A model generated the notes under the pieces. That model was not told where the DNA came from. It ran no database searches and worked only from the letters and a program-made list of their open reading frames with translations. The position numbers were made by a program, and so were the translations under genes. Shown here in pieces: positions 24,801 to 36,198 of a stretch of DNA of 64,000 bases. Position 1 is the stretch's first letter. Every line of letters begins with the position of its first letter. This DNA comes from Leptoclinus maculatus (lineage: Eukaryota; Chordata; Actinopteri; Perciformes; Stichaeidae), in the NCBI GenBank assembly GCA_032191485.1, contig JAVDOI010000067.1, positions 380,001 through 444,000 of the forward strand, given 5' to 3'.

Positions 24801-25172
24801 TCCATCACCACAGTCCAGCACACCGTCCCAAAATCTCATCCTAGTCATGCATATAGATCAGCACCTGCTGCTATGGCAACAGAGACCCCCGCTTTTGCCC
24901 GGCAGGCTAGTTTGGCTAGAATTGGTCATAACATTTAAGAAAAAAAGAAAAAAACGTCACATACCAATGCTTTTCACACTGCAATGCCACTGGACACTGT
25001 CAAGTGCTTTTGCTGAAAAGAGCTTCAGTGGGTAAGCCGCCGTCAGCTAAGACCTGTCAAAGCACTGGACTTATTAGAAACCTCATGCCTCAGTAGAATT
25101 AAATAGGACAGCTGATCTACACTACAATGTGAAGGGTTTTCCTCTTGGAGAGAAGAGTGTGAATGAACTCAC
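21841..25172. other. Unique non-coding sequence
   Basis: No gene is recognised. The area around 23780-24250 contains GTTAGC/GCTAGC words and a GC-rich patch (GAGGGGGCGGGGC, about 24205) that may belong to an unidentified repeat. No second copy was identified. Confidence 0.45.
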
Positions 25173-25273
25173 CTCTACTTTAGTAGGTGAACTGAACTCC
25201 AGAGAGAGGAAGGGAGGGGCGTCCTGCCCGTTGGAGGACAGGCTGGATGGAGCGTCAGCTGAGCCTCCAGCGT
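25173..25273 (-). CDS. Candidate internal coding exon (101 nt), gene unknown
   Basis: On the minus strand, CTATTTTTCATCCAG precedes an open segment that ends in GTAGAG followed by GTGAGT, a near-ideal donor. Only one of the three frames is open across the whole segment. It codes for 33 residues beginning AGGSADAPSSLSSNGQ and ending FLSLEFSSPTKVE, with two extra bases at the start (phase 1 in, phase 0 out). The peptide is Ser/Pro-rich, as in disordered linkers. I do not recognise the gene. The neighbourhood lacks other convincing exons, so it could be a lone exon in a very long intron or a chance match. Confidence 0.35.
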
Positions 25274-25336
25274 CTGGATGAAAAATAGTTCTTTAGATGA
25301 ATCAACAATGTCTCCTTTTAAATATTGAGTCTTCTC

Positions 25337-25460
25337 CTATCTTGTTGGTGGTGCACACGGTGCGTCTTGCGGTCCAATGGGATCTGGTTTCTTTTGTCCA
25401 CTCGAGCAGGCAAACAGGTTCTTTCCCCACAGGCCAAAGCAAGAAATCTCAGCTGTAGAG
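25337..25460 (-). CDS. Candidate alternative terminal exon, weak
   Basis: On the minus strand a long pyrimidine tract (CTTTTCTCCTTCTCTCCTTTAG) precedes a frame beginning with the second base. It reads STAEISCFGLWGKNLF and continues to CAPPTR and a TAG stop at 25337-25339. A second frame is also open through the same stretch. No good donor exists before the stop. It lies upstream, in minus-strand sense, of the 25173-25273 candidate, so if both are real this could be a mutually exclusive or terminal exon. Confidence 0.2.
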
Positions 25461-26273
25461 CTAAAGGAGAGAAGGAGAAAAGAGAGAGAAGGAGGCTTTA
25501 ATACAACTTTGAATTACACTTGAGTCAGAGAAACATGCAGGTAGGAGAGAGAGATACAGATCAAATCAATGCAAGGTGTAAATTAACCAGACAGCTTTGA
25601 TTAGGTGCAACTGCCAAGTGCCCTTATGCTGATTGAAAAATCCTGTTTGGTCAAATACTTCGTAATATTAATGAGCAATTTTCTCATCAGATTAAAACCA
25701 GATTGTGTCTGATTATGTATGCAGGTACCATATCTGTGTTTGAGCAGGAAACTGAGCCCAACTTAAGCAGACAAAGATTTTAAGATGGTTGAGGCCGACA
25801 CCGATGAGAATTGATGAATTGTTATTTCCACCAAAATGAACAAAGTTTTTCTCGTAAATATACCAAAACGGGAAAGGACATCCATCTAAATCTGTCACTT
25901 TTAAATCTGTCGTTTTTTTATTTTAAATCAACATGTTGGCAACGGCCACTTTTGGGTGAAACTGTGGTTGAAGGATACATGTAACAACTATGTCAAGTGA
26001 TTTAAACTGCAGCTGAAACAGCTCTGCACCAAAACCTTTCTGTGCTGAATTATAGAAAATACTCTCTAATTAAAGAAACACTGGAAATGAGAAGCGAGAG
26101 GTGGTCTCCCTTATCATGCAACCACATTATCCCAGCGAATAGCGGTCATAATTCATGTGGTTGCCGAAAGGCTTAGTTACTTGAATATAGACGTGTTGTT
26201 TTTGGACTCCTGCTTAAATAACCCCAACCCGTTCTCATTCCCATCTTGTTGAATAGATACTCTTGGTCAGGAA
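25461..26273. other. Unique non-coding sequence
   Basis: A purine-rich patch runs over 25460-25560. Nothing else is recognised. Confidence 0.5.
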
Positions 26274-26356
26274 CATAGACTTAGAAGTGGACTTAGTCAT
26301 CGTGACGTCACCCATTGGTTTGAGGACTGACATTTTGAAGCCTTGAGTTCGGCGAT
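26274..26356 (+). repeat. Family A repeat, copy 3 (5' end only)
   Basis: CATAGACTTAGAAGTGGAC, CGTGACGTCACCCATTGG and TTGAAGCCTTGAGTTCGGCG match the 5' part of family A. The middle and 3' part with the CTCF-like core are absent. Confidence 0.75.
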
Positions 26357-26429
26357 GTACGTTTTAAGACCCTTTGGCATCATTGTAGGGTGCTTTAAAG
26401 TATGACGCTCCACTACGGTATCAGTTTTG

Positions 26430-26535
26430 TTGTTTAGGCAATGAAAATACTCAACTTTTGGAAAACATCATGGTTCGGGTTAAAATAAGTATGCTTGTTG
26501 TACAAGTTAAGTCATATAGCCTATGTGAGCTAAGT
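26430..26535 (-). repeat. Family B repeat fragment
   Basis: GTTTAGGCAATGAAAATAC and ATCATGGTTCGGGTTAAAAT are the reverse complement of family B's CCTAA..CCAAG and AACCCAAACCACGAT blocks, as in the 33-kb copy. Confidence 0.5.
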
Positions 26536-28744
26536 AGTCAGTGTAAATGAGTAAACGGTATGATAGCTATAATCAGTCCATCTCATGTATAATATGCCCC
26601 CAACCTTTAGCTGATAGACCTGAGGAACATGTGTCTCATGTCTAATCACGTATGGAACTGATAGAATGGGATAACCACCAGCTCATTTTACAAAAATACA
26701 CACCCAACGCTCACATACATCTGCTGGGCAAAGACAAAAGAAATGCACTTTGCCCACTCAAATATCAGAGCACATTGACACGGGTCAGCGCCAACTGGTT
26801 TGGTATGAAAGAGGCGGGGCCACTGCAGCATTTCAGAGATATTAAGTGGTATCAAAGGCGAACAGAGCAGAATTTCTATTTTTCTCCATCTTGGTGTAAA
26901 TCTTGTCTTTAATAAGGTTAGGCGAGAGAGGGACATAGGGCGCCTCGAAGAAGGAAAAGAGAAGGAAGAAAGGAAGGCATCAGAGGCAGGATCATCTGGG
27001 CAGATGGAGAGAATAATGAAGTTAAATGTCAGAGGTCGGAGGTTACTGACTGTAACCTCACGAAGATGGTAGGATGATGTTACACTACAAAGCGTATGAT
27101 AGTATCAATATATGTCATGCATATAGTGTTATTATGTTATAGCCACATGTCACACCCACACCCGCACACAACACACATCTCCAGGGATCTAATGGCTCCA
27201 CCGTCATGGGGACATTCCTGTCAACAAGCCCTATTTCAACATGTTAGACAACATTTAGTTGCATACACGCACATGCACACAATCACAAAAAAAGGTTATA
27301 AAAGGCGTGATGGACACCACAGCTGTAGCCTCTCTTTGCAAATAAACCGCTCCTCACATGTTCAAGTCTCGTCTCGATCTCATCTCTTGTCGACTCTTGA
27401 ATTTACATCAACATCTGCCACTACAAGCGTAGTTTAGGCAACAAAAAACCCTTAATTAAGAACCCATCCACCTCCCGTTCCGCCCACCATAAGTGGTCCT
27501 TCTCAATATTTAACACTACGTAACTAAATCTGACCGTTGCATAGTCACGTGCATGCGCTTCATTTGTGTGTCCACCACAGAAAAGAATCCTAAATGACTT
27601 TCCAATGGCATTTTATTTTGTGCTGAGCAAATAAATAAATAAAAAGGACAATGCGTGTTCCTGTACACGAAACCATAGATTGCGTTGCATGACTATTTTA
27701 ACAACCTGCCATGATATTGGGCTGGGAGGTGATACAAAAACAAGTGTGCATGATGAAGGGGAACAAAGGACTCTATGTCCTTGGTTTGACTGAAAACTGA
27801 ATAAATGATATTAAAAAAAAGACCAACAAACAACGTTTCACTAAGGCCTATGACTCTATACAGGAAGAGAAATTAAAAGAAGCCATTCAGAGATGAGAGA
27901 GTGTAGGGGGGGAGAACCAGGCTAGCTTTCTCTAAACCACAGCAGAGACCAAAGAGACAGCGACAGTGTAGATTCAGGCCAAAATAAAATGGGTGAAAAT
28001 GATGTTTTGATCCACTGCAGTGCCTGAGGCCATAATCCATCAACGGACAGAAAGAGCAGACGAGAAATGGCGAGATATAGAAGAAAGGAAGGGAGGAGGG
28101 TCGTGGTGAAGGACGAGGAGGGAAAACATAAACGGAGTCTGGGGATGAAGGAAGAGAAGTTAGAAGTGAGGGCAATGAAACGAAGGAGGAACCACAAGGG
28201 GAACTGAAGTTGTTGTTAGCGGCACCCGGCAACCAAATGTTGGAAAAAATGTGTCTTAATGAGAGAATGCAAGTGTATTCAAATCAAATCAAAGCAAACA
28301 GTGGATCTCTCTTCTTTTTCTTTCACACGCTTCTAATTGGTTCCGTGGCTTCGTGCGGTCACATCCAAACTTCTGAGAACTGATCATTAAGTAGCATCGT
28401 GTGAGTTGAGCCCTCGTGGACTTGGTGAACTATGCTCACTTTGGGAATTCCCAGGACTCCACTACAGAATGTGCTCAGCGTCAAAATTTAAACTGAGAAT
28501 TTGAATAATGAATACAATATGACATGTTGTAATAGTTTTTTATCTTCTTAATAATATCTTTGTTTTTATTTTTCAGAGTGCTTTTATTATCTTTTTGACT
28601 TTCGATGTTGTTTTTATTAAACAACAACAGCGCAGTGGTCTATGAGAGGCTGTTACAGAGTTTGCAGCTTAAAGTCATGCTCTGTAATTCATACACATCC
28701 CACTAAATCAATTCATATATTTTTCCCACGTGATCGTGAAGAAG
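26536..28744. other. Unique non-coding sequence with a purine-rich tract
   Basis: 28040-28205 is purine-rich. The two minus-strand open frames there are CT-rich artefacts. No gene is recognised. Confidence 0.5.
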
Positions 28745-28930
28745 GAAGCGTTAGTGTGTCGGGTCGGATGGGCGTCCAGGAGACCACTGTTTGTGTCCAA
28801 CGTGTAACCAGACGTCTCAACTTCTATCTGTTTTAACCAAAACCACGACCTTTTCCCAAAACTAACCAAGTGCTTTTGTTACCTAACCCTGTTACATTAC
28901 ATACAATATATCCCCCTTTGAGGTCAGTTT
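28745..28930 (+). repeat. Family B repeat copy
   Basis: GTCCAGGAGACCACTGTTTG, AACCAAAACCACGACCTTTT and CCAAAACTAACCAAGTGC follow the family order. Confidence 0.65.
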
Positions 28931-28989
28931 ATGTTCACAGCTGTCCAGCTCACGTCTTGTATGGTCCTACATATAATAGTTTGCTTCCT

Positions 28990-29190
28990 TTATGGGTAAG
29001 GTGGTGGAGAGGAGGACGTTGAAGAAATAATAATCCATATTGGATGACCCGGACCACCCTCTCCACCACCTCCTGCAGGGACAGTGGAGCACTTTCTCCA
29101 ACAGACTCATCCAGCTCCGCTGTCACAAGGACAGATACAGGAGATCATTCCTGCCCTCTGCAATAAGACTTCATAATAAATCACCTCTGG
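28990..29190 (+). mobile_element. LINE ORF2 C-terminal fragment
   Basis: Translation gives KVVERRTLKK, two stops, then SILDDPDHPLHHLLQGQWS and CHKDRYRRSFLPSAIRLHN. The DPDHPLH and SFLPSAIRLxN signatures are typical of the extreme C-terminus of fish non-LTR retrotransposon reverse transcriptases (L2/Rex1-like elements, from memory). Only this tail is present, consistent with 5' truncation. Confidence 0.7.
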
Positions 29191-30040
29191 AGAAATCATC
29201 CACAGGACTACAACTCTGTTACACTGTTGTTGGTTTGTTGTTAGTTAAATCTTCTTCTTGGCCATTTCTGCAGTAATTAGCCTGAAGGTCTTCACCTCAA
29301 CACCTCCTGTTACAGAAACAACAACAGTGTAGTGATTGTGAACTAAAGCAGGTCATCAGAATGTGAGGTAGCCGGTCTTGACAAAACCAACTTTCAGCAT
29401 ACAGCAGCCATTGTCTTAAGCCAATAGCCATCAATCCATCTCTGCTTGTTTTATACGAGGTCAGTGTTCTTTGTGCATTGTCCCTGTTCAAATGAAGAAA
29501 CACCCATACATCTGTGTGTGGCCACTTCTCCAATGTTGCTGAGAGGTTTTTAATGTTCATTTGTTGTTTTTATGCTCCCCTCTCTCTCCTGACTCTGTGC
29601 GATGGGTCTGGAGGATAATAGAGGAGGAGAGATTTGTAAACAGGCATGTGAACTGAAAACAGACTAATGGGAGACCTTGTTCTAGAGTTCTCTTCTGCTG
29701 TGCATACTGATGAGGTTCGGATAACAATTATTCTCTGCAAATCCTGCTATTAATCCCTCAGTGAACAGTGAACCGTACGGTAGGTCAAAGTGTCACAATT
29801 AGGCTTTGCCTCCTGTGTTCTGTGTCTTTGTGGAGCTCCACACCCTCCCCACTCTACCTGTCAGCCACTCCCTTCACCTGCCCCTGATCACTAATCAAGC
29901 ACTCCCTCCTCATCAGCTCAACGCCCCTCACCTGTTCTAGCCACTACTTAAACCCCAGTCACACACACACTTGGTGACACCAAGTTAAACCGCACACCGG
30001 GTCTGTGCACATTAATGGATGTTTGGAATGAACTCTGGGG
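29191..30040. other. Unique non-coding sequence
   Basis: 29800-29980 is CT-rich with CACTCCCTCCT/CACCTG words, reminiscent of some LTR or LINE 5' regions. No terminal repeats or second copy were found. Confidence 0.4.
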
Positions 30041-30048
30041 GTAATAAT

Positions 30049-30998
30049 TAGTGATGGCGAGATGAAGCTTTATGAAGCATTGAAGCTTTCCATCCAATTG
30101 CTTCACTCATGGGCCGAAGCTTCATGGTGCTTCATTTGCTCTACTGCGCCATCAAGTGGACAATAAATGTAAAACAGCAGAGTGATTAAAATGACACCAT
30201 GGCTTTGGTGTGAAGCATTGAATTGAATAAATGAATGAATGATGTTTGTGATGCCAATACATAACTTATGAACTTATTAATATGGTGTCTGTCTTTATGA
30301 TACAATGGCGGGGTCAAAAGGGAAAGTGGAAACAAATTGCGGAGAGGGTTGTGATGTGAGAAGTTTAAAAAAAAAAAGATTAAAGTTAGGAAATTTGACT
30401 TCTGCATTTAACCCATTCCCTAGCTTAATGGGAGCAGTGGGCTGCTGAGAAGCACCACGAGAGCAGTTAGGGGTTCAGTGTCTCACTCAGGTTCATTTCG
30501 GCACAGGACATGTAGCAGCCAAGGATCGAACCGCCGATCTTGCAGTTACCGGATAACCCTCTCTACCCACTGAGCCACGGAAGAATGTGCTTGTGATATT
30601 TGGTCTGTGACTGTCCTTATTTTACTAGGGACAACATGTAACACGTAAAACATTTTATTCATTTTTATTTATAAAATAACAACTACAAAGAGGCTCTTTC
30701 TTGCTGGTTCCATCGCAGAAAAAAGAAGCTTGAATAGTTTGCAAACAAACGCGCAGTAAAGTCCTAAGTACACAAAATGTGACCGGGGATTCATTGCGTT
30801 GCGCTGCCCCTTTTATTTCGAATCACACGCCAAACCCGTGAACCATTTCCTGAATCAGTCACGTGGTACCGGCGGTTCGCGAGGCTTCGAACGTCACCAC
30901 CTACGTCATCAACACAAGCCTCGATACGCGCCTCATAAAAATCTTCCTGGATTGCTCGACACAAGCTTCGAAGCCTCGACACGAAGGACACATCACTA
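30049..30998. mobile_element. hAT-type non-autonomous transposon, 950 bp, with perfect 8-bp TSD
   Basis: The element starts TAGTGATGGCGAGATGAAGC and ends GAAGGACACATCACTA. The termini TAGTGATG and CATCACTA are inverted repeats. Subterminal GAAGCTT/AAGCTTCGAAGCCTC words repeat in both arms. It is flanked on both sides by GTAATAAT (30041-30048 and 30999-31006), the 8-bp target-site duplication expected of hAT transposons. No transposase is present and a SINE occupies the middle. Confidence 0.88.
30383..30580 (-). mobile_element. tRNA-derived SINE nested in hAT element
   Basis: On the minus strand, box A TGGCTCAGTGG is at 30567-30577 and box B GGTTCGATCC at 30523-30532, 34 bp apart. A body with GTGAGACACTGAACCCC and GGGTTAAATGCAGAAGTC follows. 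The head has the primary layout of a tRNA but lacks a clean acceptor stem. It belongs to the same broad class as the SINE at 5.9 kb. It is later than the surrounding hAT insertion. Confidence 0.75.
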
Positions 30999-31006
30999 GT
31001 AATAAT

Positions 31007-32879
31007 CTAACTATTAACCCTCATTCTCCAAATAAATGAGGCTAGAGCGAAGGTTTGTTTGTAACCCGGATGATCTGACTACTCGTGTTGCTGCCCCATC
31101 AAAGATCTCAGCAGCTAACTCAGTGAGTATGTTAATATTACCAGAAGGTTATCGGTCAAAGATTCATGGTAGTAAACCAGAATATACTTTAAGCTCGCCC
31201 CACTCCCTTGAGTTCTTATTACAGAGAATAAAATGAAGCCGAGAGTGGTGATGAGAAGGAAGGATGCTGGAGGAGGAAAAGAAGGGGAGGGAGAGGGAGA
31301 AGGAGGACTGAGAGAGCCGAAACAGCTGGTAGGGTGGAGATTTGTGAGTGGAGGAGGGAGACGGACTGTGAAAAAAATGAGGCGGAAGACAAACTCATTC
31401 ATTTCCATGAACACGCGTCCAGCACGAGCTCACGCGTAGACGCAGCATTAACAGATAAGGGATGCTTTGAGGAGGAGGAGGAGGAGGAGGAGGAGACTCC
31501 AAAGGTGAAGGAGGATCAAACGTAGATCCACAAAGGAGGAGGGCGGGGGGGGGGGGGGGGACTGCATGGTTCCCATTAGTCTGTTGTCCCTGGCAACCAT
31601 ACAGCCTCTTTCTCTCCCTTCTTTTTACTTTGTCTCTCACTGCAAGCCAAATTGCATCTCTTTAATGCACATCCTAACTGCTTTCTTCTCCTCCCCGCTG
31701 CCCCCGAACTATCTCTCCCACTCTTTCATCTGAGTCGAGCTCCTTTTTTTCTCCGCCGTTTCTCTTATCTGTCCGTAGTCTCACGACTTCTATTCCTCCT
31801 AATGACCATTTCTTCTTCATCTCACCCTGTCCTCTCCGTCCCGCCTCTCCCGTTCTCTCTGACAAAGTCCTCACTCTCTCCCCCCCCTGCTGGTACCATG
31901 CAATGTCTTTTTCTGAGTGGGTGTGTGGTCGACATTCGGATGACCGCCGCACAGCCTGAACCCAGGGTTACTGCCTCTATACCCCCGGTGCACCACTCTA
32001 ACTCCCGACAGCCCCGTGCTAGCTGACAATTGGGGACAAAGTCGCACCCACGTCCGGATTAACAAGAGTGCACATAAATTCACATGCAGACGCAACACTG
32101 CCCTCATCTTTCTTCCGACACCCAACGTCGATGACTCAAACAAACACGCTCACTTAAACAAACATGTGGAGAAATCTTGGAAAGACATTAACCTCGCCAA
32201 TGGCTTCAGTGGAAGTGGCCACTTGTCATTAGCGAATGAGTAAGCACACTTAGTCAGACCCGTCTGAATAACTATTAGCTGAAACGCTATACCATGCAAC
32301 ACCAATCCTCAGTTCACACCAGAAGCAACACATCAGCTGCAGCGCTAAAGCAGCATCCAGCCGTCCAATCGACAGCGACCGTTCATCGTGGCCGGTGCTT
32401 TCCCCCAAAACACCAGCTGTCCTTCCAGCAGCTCCTGAGATGTTGAAAGAACGATGGTTGAACAAATGATTAATATCGGTAAGACAAAGGGGCAAATACT
32501 CTGTGGAGTCTGTGGCATATTTTTTTCAAGGTTGTCACATCCGTGCTGGCTGAAAAGTGTAGAATTTGTGTTTTCTCAAACGCAGTCCATTATTTTAAGG
32601 ACAATGCAGAAGGGCAGTGATGCTAAACATACGGATAAGTTTACCACAGAGCCTGAGGGCAGAAAGCCTCTGGAGGAATTGAGCATTGCTGGGTGAAGGC
32701 GATGCAGCTGTCGAGGCAGTAAGTATGTGCAGTTGCTAGTACATGGATGTATAATGAGAACTGGATAGCGGACAAGTTGGCATCTATTCAGTCCAATCAA
32801 CCTAAAGTTTCTAGCTTCCAGGTTTACTTCCGGGGTAAGAGGCCCACTGAATATGAGTTCCTCCTGCTGGCCCATCATT
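31007..32879. other. Non-coding sequence with purine-rich tract, poly(G) and X-box-like site
   Basis: 31235-31540 is strongly purine-rich on the + strand, with (GGA)n at about 31469-31496, followed by 16 consecutive G at 31545-31560. GTTGTCCCTGGCAAC at 31583-31597 resembles a spaced RFX X-box. 31660-31880 is CT-rich. No gene is recognised. Confidence 0.5.
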
Positions 32880-33260
32880 TTAACATAGCAGCGTATCGCC
32901 ATACAGCTGTTCTTACGAAAAGTTACTTCTCGTTTTCCGTGCGTTTTCCTATGAAAGTCGAGCAACACTGGTCAATTTACGCTCGTTACATGCATACATT
33001 TATTTCAAAATAAACTTCCGTCTTCACGGGAAACTCACTTAGGTTTAGGCAACAAAACACTTGGCTAGATTTAGGAAAGGATCATGAAATACTTAGGTTT
33101 AGGAAATGATCGTCGTTTGGGTTAAAGTAACAACAGAAGTGCAGTACCTGAAGTGTGCACGTTACGTGACAAAATCATCAACGTTGACTTCTCTCTTCTC
33201 ATGGGGAACCATCAGCAGTCTCCTGGCTGAACGGTTGGTGTTTGCTGGACCCATCCACCT
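32880..33260 (-). repeat. Family B repeat, longest inverted copy
   Basis: In reverse complement it has the family order. In + strand terms it shows AGCAACACTGGTCAATTTAC, AATAAACTTCCGTCTTCAC, GGTTTAGGCAACAAAACAC, GGTTTAGGAAATGATCGTCG, GTTACGTGACAAAATCATC and CAGCAGTCTCCTGG. It extends further than the other copies on its 3' side. Confidence 0.75.
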
Positions 33261-35266
33261 CCCTTCTGCCCTGTGTGTGCTTTAGGGGTCTTTATACTTC
33301 CTCGTTCATGATTACGTGAATAAAGATATCTACGAATTACAGCTCTAAAACCTCCATGGATCAAAAATGTACTGACCTTGTTTGCATTTTCAGTTTTACA
33401 GACGTCTCTTTTGACAGTGTTGGTCTATAGGGGGCCGCAGGGGGGGTTTTCTCTGTCCGACAGTAAGAGTTAGTTTGAGTCGAGCGTACAGGTTTGTAGT
33501 GCTGAACGACCTCAGCAGCGAGAGCAGAGCTTAAAGCAAGCTCAGTACCCGAGAGAGTTTGTAACACTATTAAAGGTTATGATGCGCTCCATTGGTAAAA
33601 AAGCTGAGTAGTGCGAGTCTGTGGCTAATACCTGAAAGTAGCACGGACCGCTGCAGACCCAATACAAATCAAACCTCGAGAAAAATCTGTACAAAAGATG
33701 TATTGGTTCATTTTCATTTTAGGATAATCACAAGTCGATTGCCAGAAAAAGTACTAATTGCTGATTTCATTGCTTCCCTATAATAACATTATTTTTATAT
33801 ATTCATACACAGCAATGCACAACCAGAAAACTATTGTACTGTCTATGAATCAATTGCAGATTATTAAATTAAAGCTGCTATATATACTTGTTAAGGCATC
33901 TTATTAGGAAGCTTTCTGACCTGGGCCTCACTTAAAATGAACTATTATATTAACTTTATTCATTTATTTCTAAAAATCCTAATTCTTCGAGTGGAAGACA
34001 AATAAACACGGTTGCAGTTGTCTTGAGATTGGAGCAGTTCTGTTTTCTTCAAGTCATTATTGGAGCCCTGTGTGTGATAACTGTCCTTTATCTGAGTTCT
34101 TTAGACGCTTTAATGGTGCATTACGAGGCTTGTATCATCCTAATGGCCCCGGGGTTGTTCCACTGGAACGTACCTGTGGATTATGAAGCCAATGCTGATT
34201 GCATTTGGAAACGTGGGAATAATTATCATACACAGGGCGTGTGGATTAAACACCGACACGGCAATGGCTGCTAAAGAGTCTTTCTATAACTGCTCCCTTG
34301 GTGCCATTAGAAGATCCAAAGTACACAAACATACATTCATTAAACTACTCCACAGGCTTAACGTATAACCTCGTGAGAGAATTAATCGCAACGCATCTAA
34401 ATGAGCCAAATCGCCTCGCGTCGGTCCAACGGTTTCCACTTGTCTTCTGCTCTACCCCTTCCACGAAAAAAGGATTTCTTCCCAACGCCATCAACCACCA
34501 ATGCCTACTTAGTTCTGCCTCATAATCATAGGATCAGCCGCCGACAGCCGGGCGTGATGGTGATGGAGGGACTAGAAGAAACACTGGAGAAGGAGATTTG
34601 TGCCTCTGAGTAAGGAGAGACGGCTGAGGACGGTGCACACGCACTGCCGTTTCTGTCGGCCACGGAGCACGTCAAAACGGATAAAAAGAAGCATTTAATG
34701 CAGCCGACGCTCCCCTAATGTGGAGAAAGATGTAAAGTGAGAGGGAGGCAGTGAGGAGGAAGAAAGGGGATTTTATTCTGAGCCTGTTTGGTAATGTAAA
34801 AGCATTTTAGAACCCAACAAGAGAAAGATAAAAGGGCTGATGAGCAAGACGGGGATTAAAAATACAGTGCAAACACAAAGACGGGACAGATGGAGAGAGG
34901 GAGGCCTCTCTCTCACTTTCAACCTGAGTCATCTTTCTCCTGTCCTGTCGTTTCCTGTCTGTTCCTGTTACTCACCTTCTCTGTCCACTTTCTTAAAGGA
35001 ATAAGGTCCGAACTCGTGAAATAGATCACAACCAAGGAGGCTACCAGCATGTTCCTTTTACTCCTACTGTCGCTCTGTTTCATGTTGGTCTTTAAATTCT
35101 GTCTACGGCTTTTCCCGTCTCTTTGTTTTGCTCAGTTATCAGAAAGCCAAAGACTCAACTTCAAAAAGTGCCTAACCAGCCAGGAAATGATCAACATTGT
35201 CTTTCTCTCCTTACGCTGTACGTTCTCTCTCTATACATTGTTAACCAATCAAGAATCTATGTTTTC
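33261..35266. other. Unique sequence, partly CNE-like
   Basis: 34020-34320 is non-repetitive and balanced in composition, with no coding frame, like many vertebrate conserved non-coding elements. Conservation cannot be judged from one sequence. The stretch 33360-33590 has GGGGGCCGCAGGGGGGG at about 33431. A perfect-looking minus-strand donor (GAGAAG|GTGAGT, exon edge at 34976) has no matching acceptor. Confidence 0.4.
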
Positions 35267-35400
35267 ACCATAGACTATAAGAAGTGGACGCACTCATCGT
35301 GACGTCACCCATTGGTTTTAGGACCGCCGCTATGAAGCCTCCAAGTTGCCGATTCCGCCGTCTTGGAATACGGCCGTCGTTTTGCAACAGATGAACGGAA
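35267..35400 (+). repeat. Family A repeat, copy 4 (5' end)
   Basis: ACCATAGACTATAAGAAGTG, CGTGACGTCACCCATTGG and GAATACGGCCGTCGTTTTGC match the 5' end of family A. The 3' end is missing. Confidence 0.75.
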
Positions 35401-35867
35401 GTTATCATATTTGGAACACAAAGGAGTGACGAAGAGACGAAACCAAACTACCAAATATTGTTCAAAACACATCCCTCAAACACAGGGTGTGGCGGACGTA
35501 CCCATTACCACACGGCACCAAACAAAGGCCTCGAACTAAGTATCTACAGAGATATTAATGGCAGCCAGGCCACATGCTTATAGTAGCCGACACTGTTGTG
35601 AACACACCGTGCTTCGTTATAAAGGGGAGTGTAGATCATTATTGCGTAGTAGAGCCTGCAGTATAGTTCAATATGTTGTTCTTAAGTTACATTTAGCCTT
35701 CAAGACAGATGGTCAATACATTCAATGACTTCAAACTATCGATTGGTTAGTAGCCTGTGACTTCTGAGCATGTAAACAGGACTGCCCAGCACAACTTCAT
35801 CGTTTGGTTTAATTAGTGTCAGCTGCAGCAGCTCTAAACCAATCAGAGCTCAGGATCCCTGTTAACA

Positions 35868-36030
35868 CATTAAAGGAAAAGTTCAACACTTTGGGGAAAA
35901 AGGCTTCATAGCTTCAATATGCAACTCCCTCCTAAAAGTCAGAAATTGTTGCATTTCCATCCTTGTGGAAGTAGAGCTTAGAAACACCAGACACGTTTAG
36001 TTAATGAAGTCGTGGAGTTCTTGGCTACGT
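35868..36030 (+). repeat. Dispersed repeat family C, 5' fragment
   Basis: AAAGGAAAAGTTCAACACTT followed by TGGGGAAAAAGGCTTCATAG resembles a percomorph repeat I recall. The same family appears inverted at 60.05 kb and as its downstream part at 38.4 kb. Confidence 0.5.
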
Positions 36031-36145
36031 TTATTTAGCCTGCGGTATTCAGGCTAGCTCAAAAGTGATCAGGTGAACAGGACTCTCTTAATGGCAAGAA
36101 AGTATGATATAACCTTCAAAGTCTTCAAGGAAACTGCATACACAG

Positions 36146-36147
<2 letters not shown>

Positions 36148-36182
<35 letters not shown>

Positions 36183-36198
36183 AACAAACAAACAAACC
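36148..36198. repeat. (CA)n followed by (CAAA)n
   Basis: CA units to 36178, then five CAAA units to 36198. Confidence 0.95.

Noticed and set aside
29800..30000. Possible LTR
   Set aside because: The composition is suggestive, but there is no paired repeat, primer-binding site or polypurine tract with TG..CA ends.
34976..35040. Minus-strand exon ending in the donor GAGAAG|GTGAGTAAC
   Set aside because: The donor is excellent, but no acceptor with a pyrimidine tract and open frame lies upstream of it.
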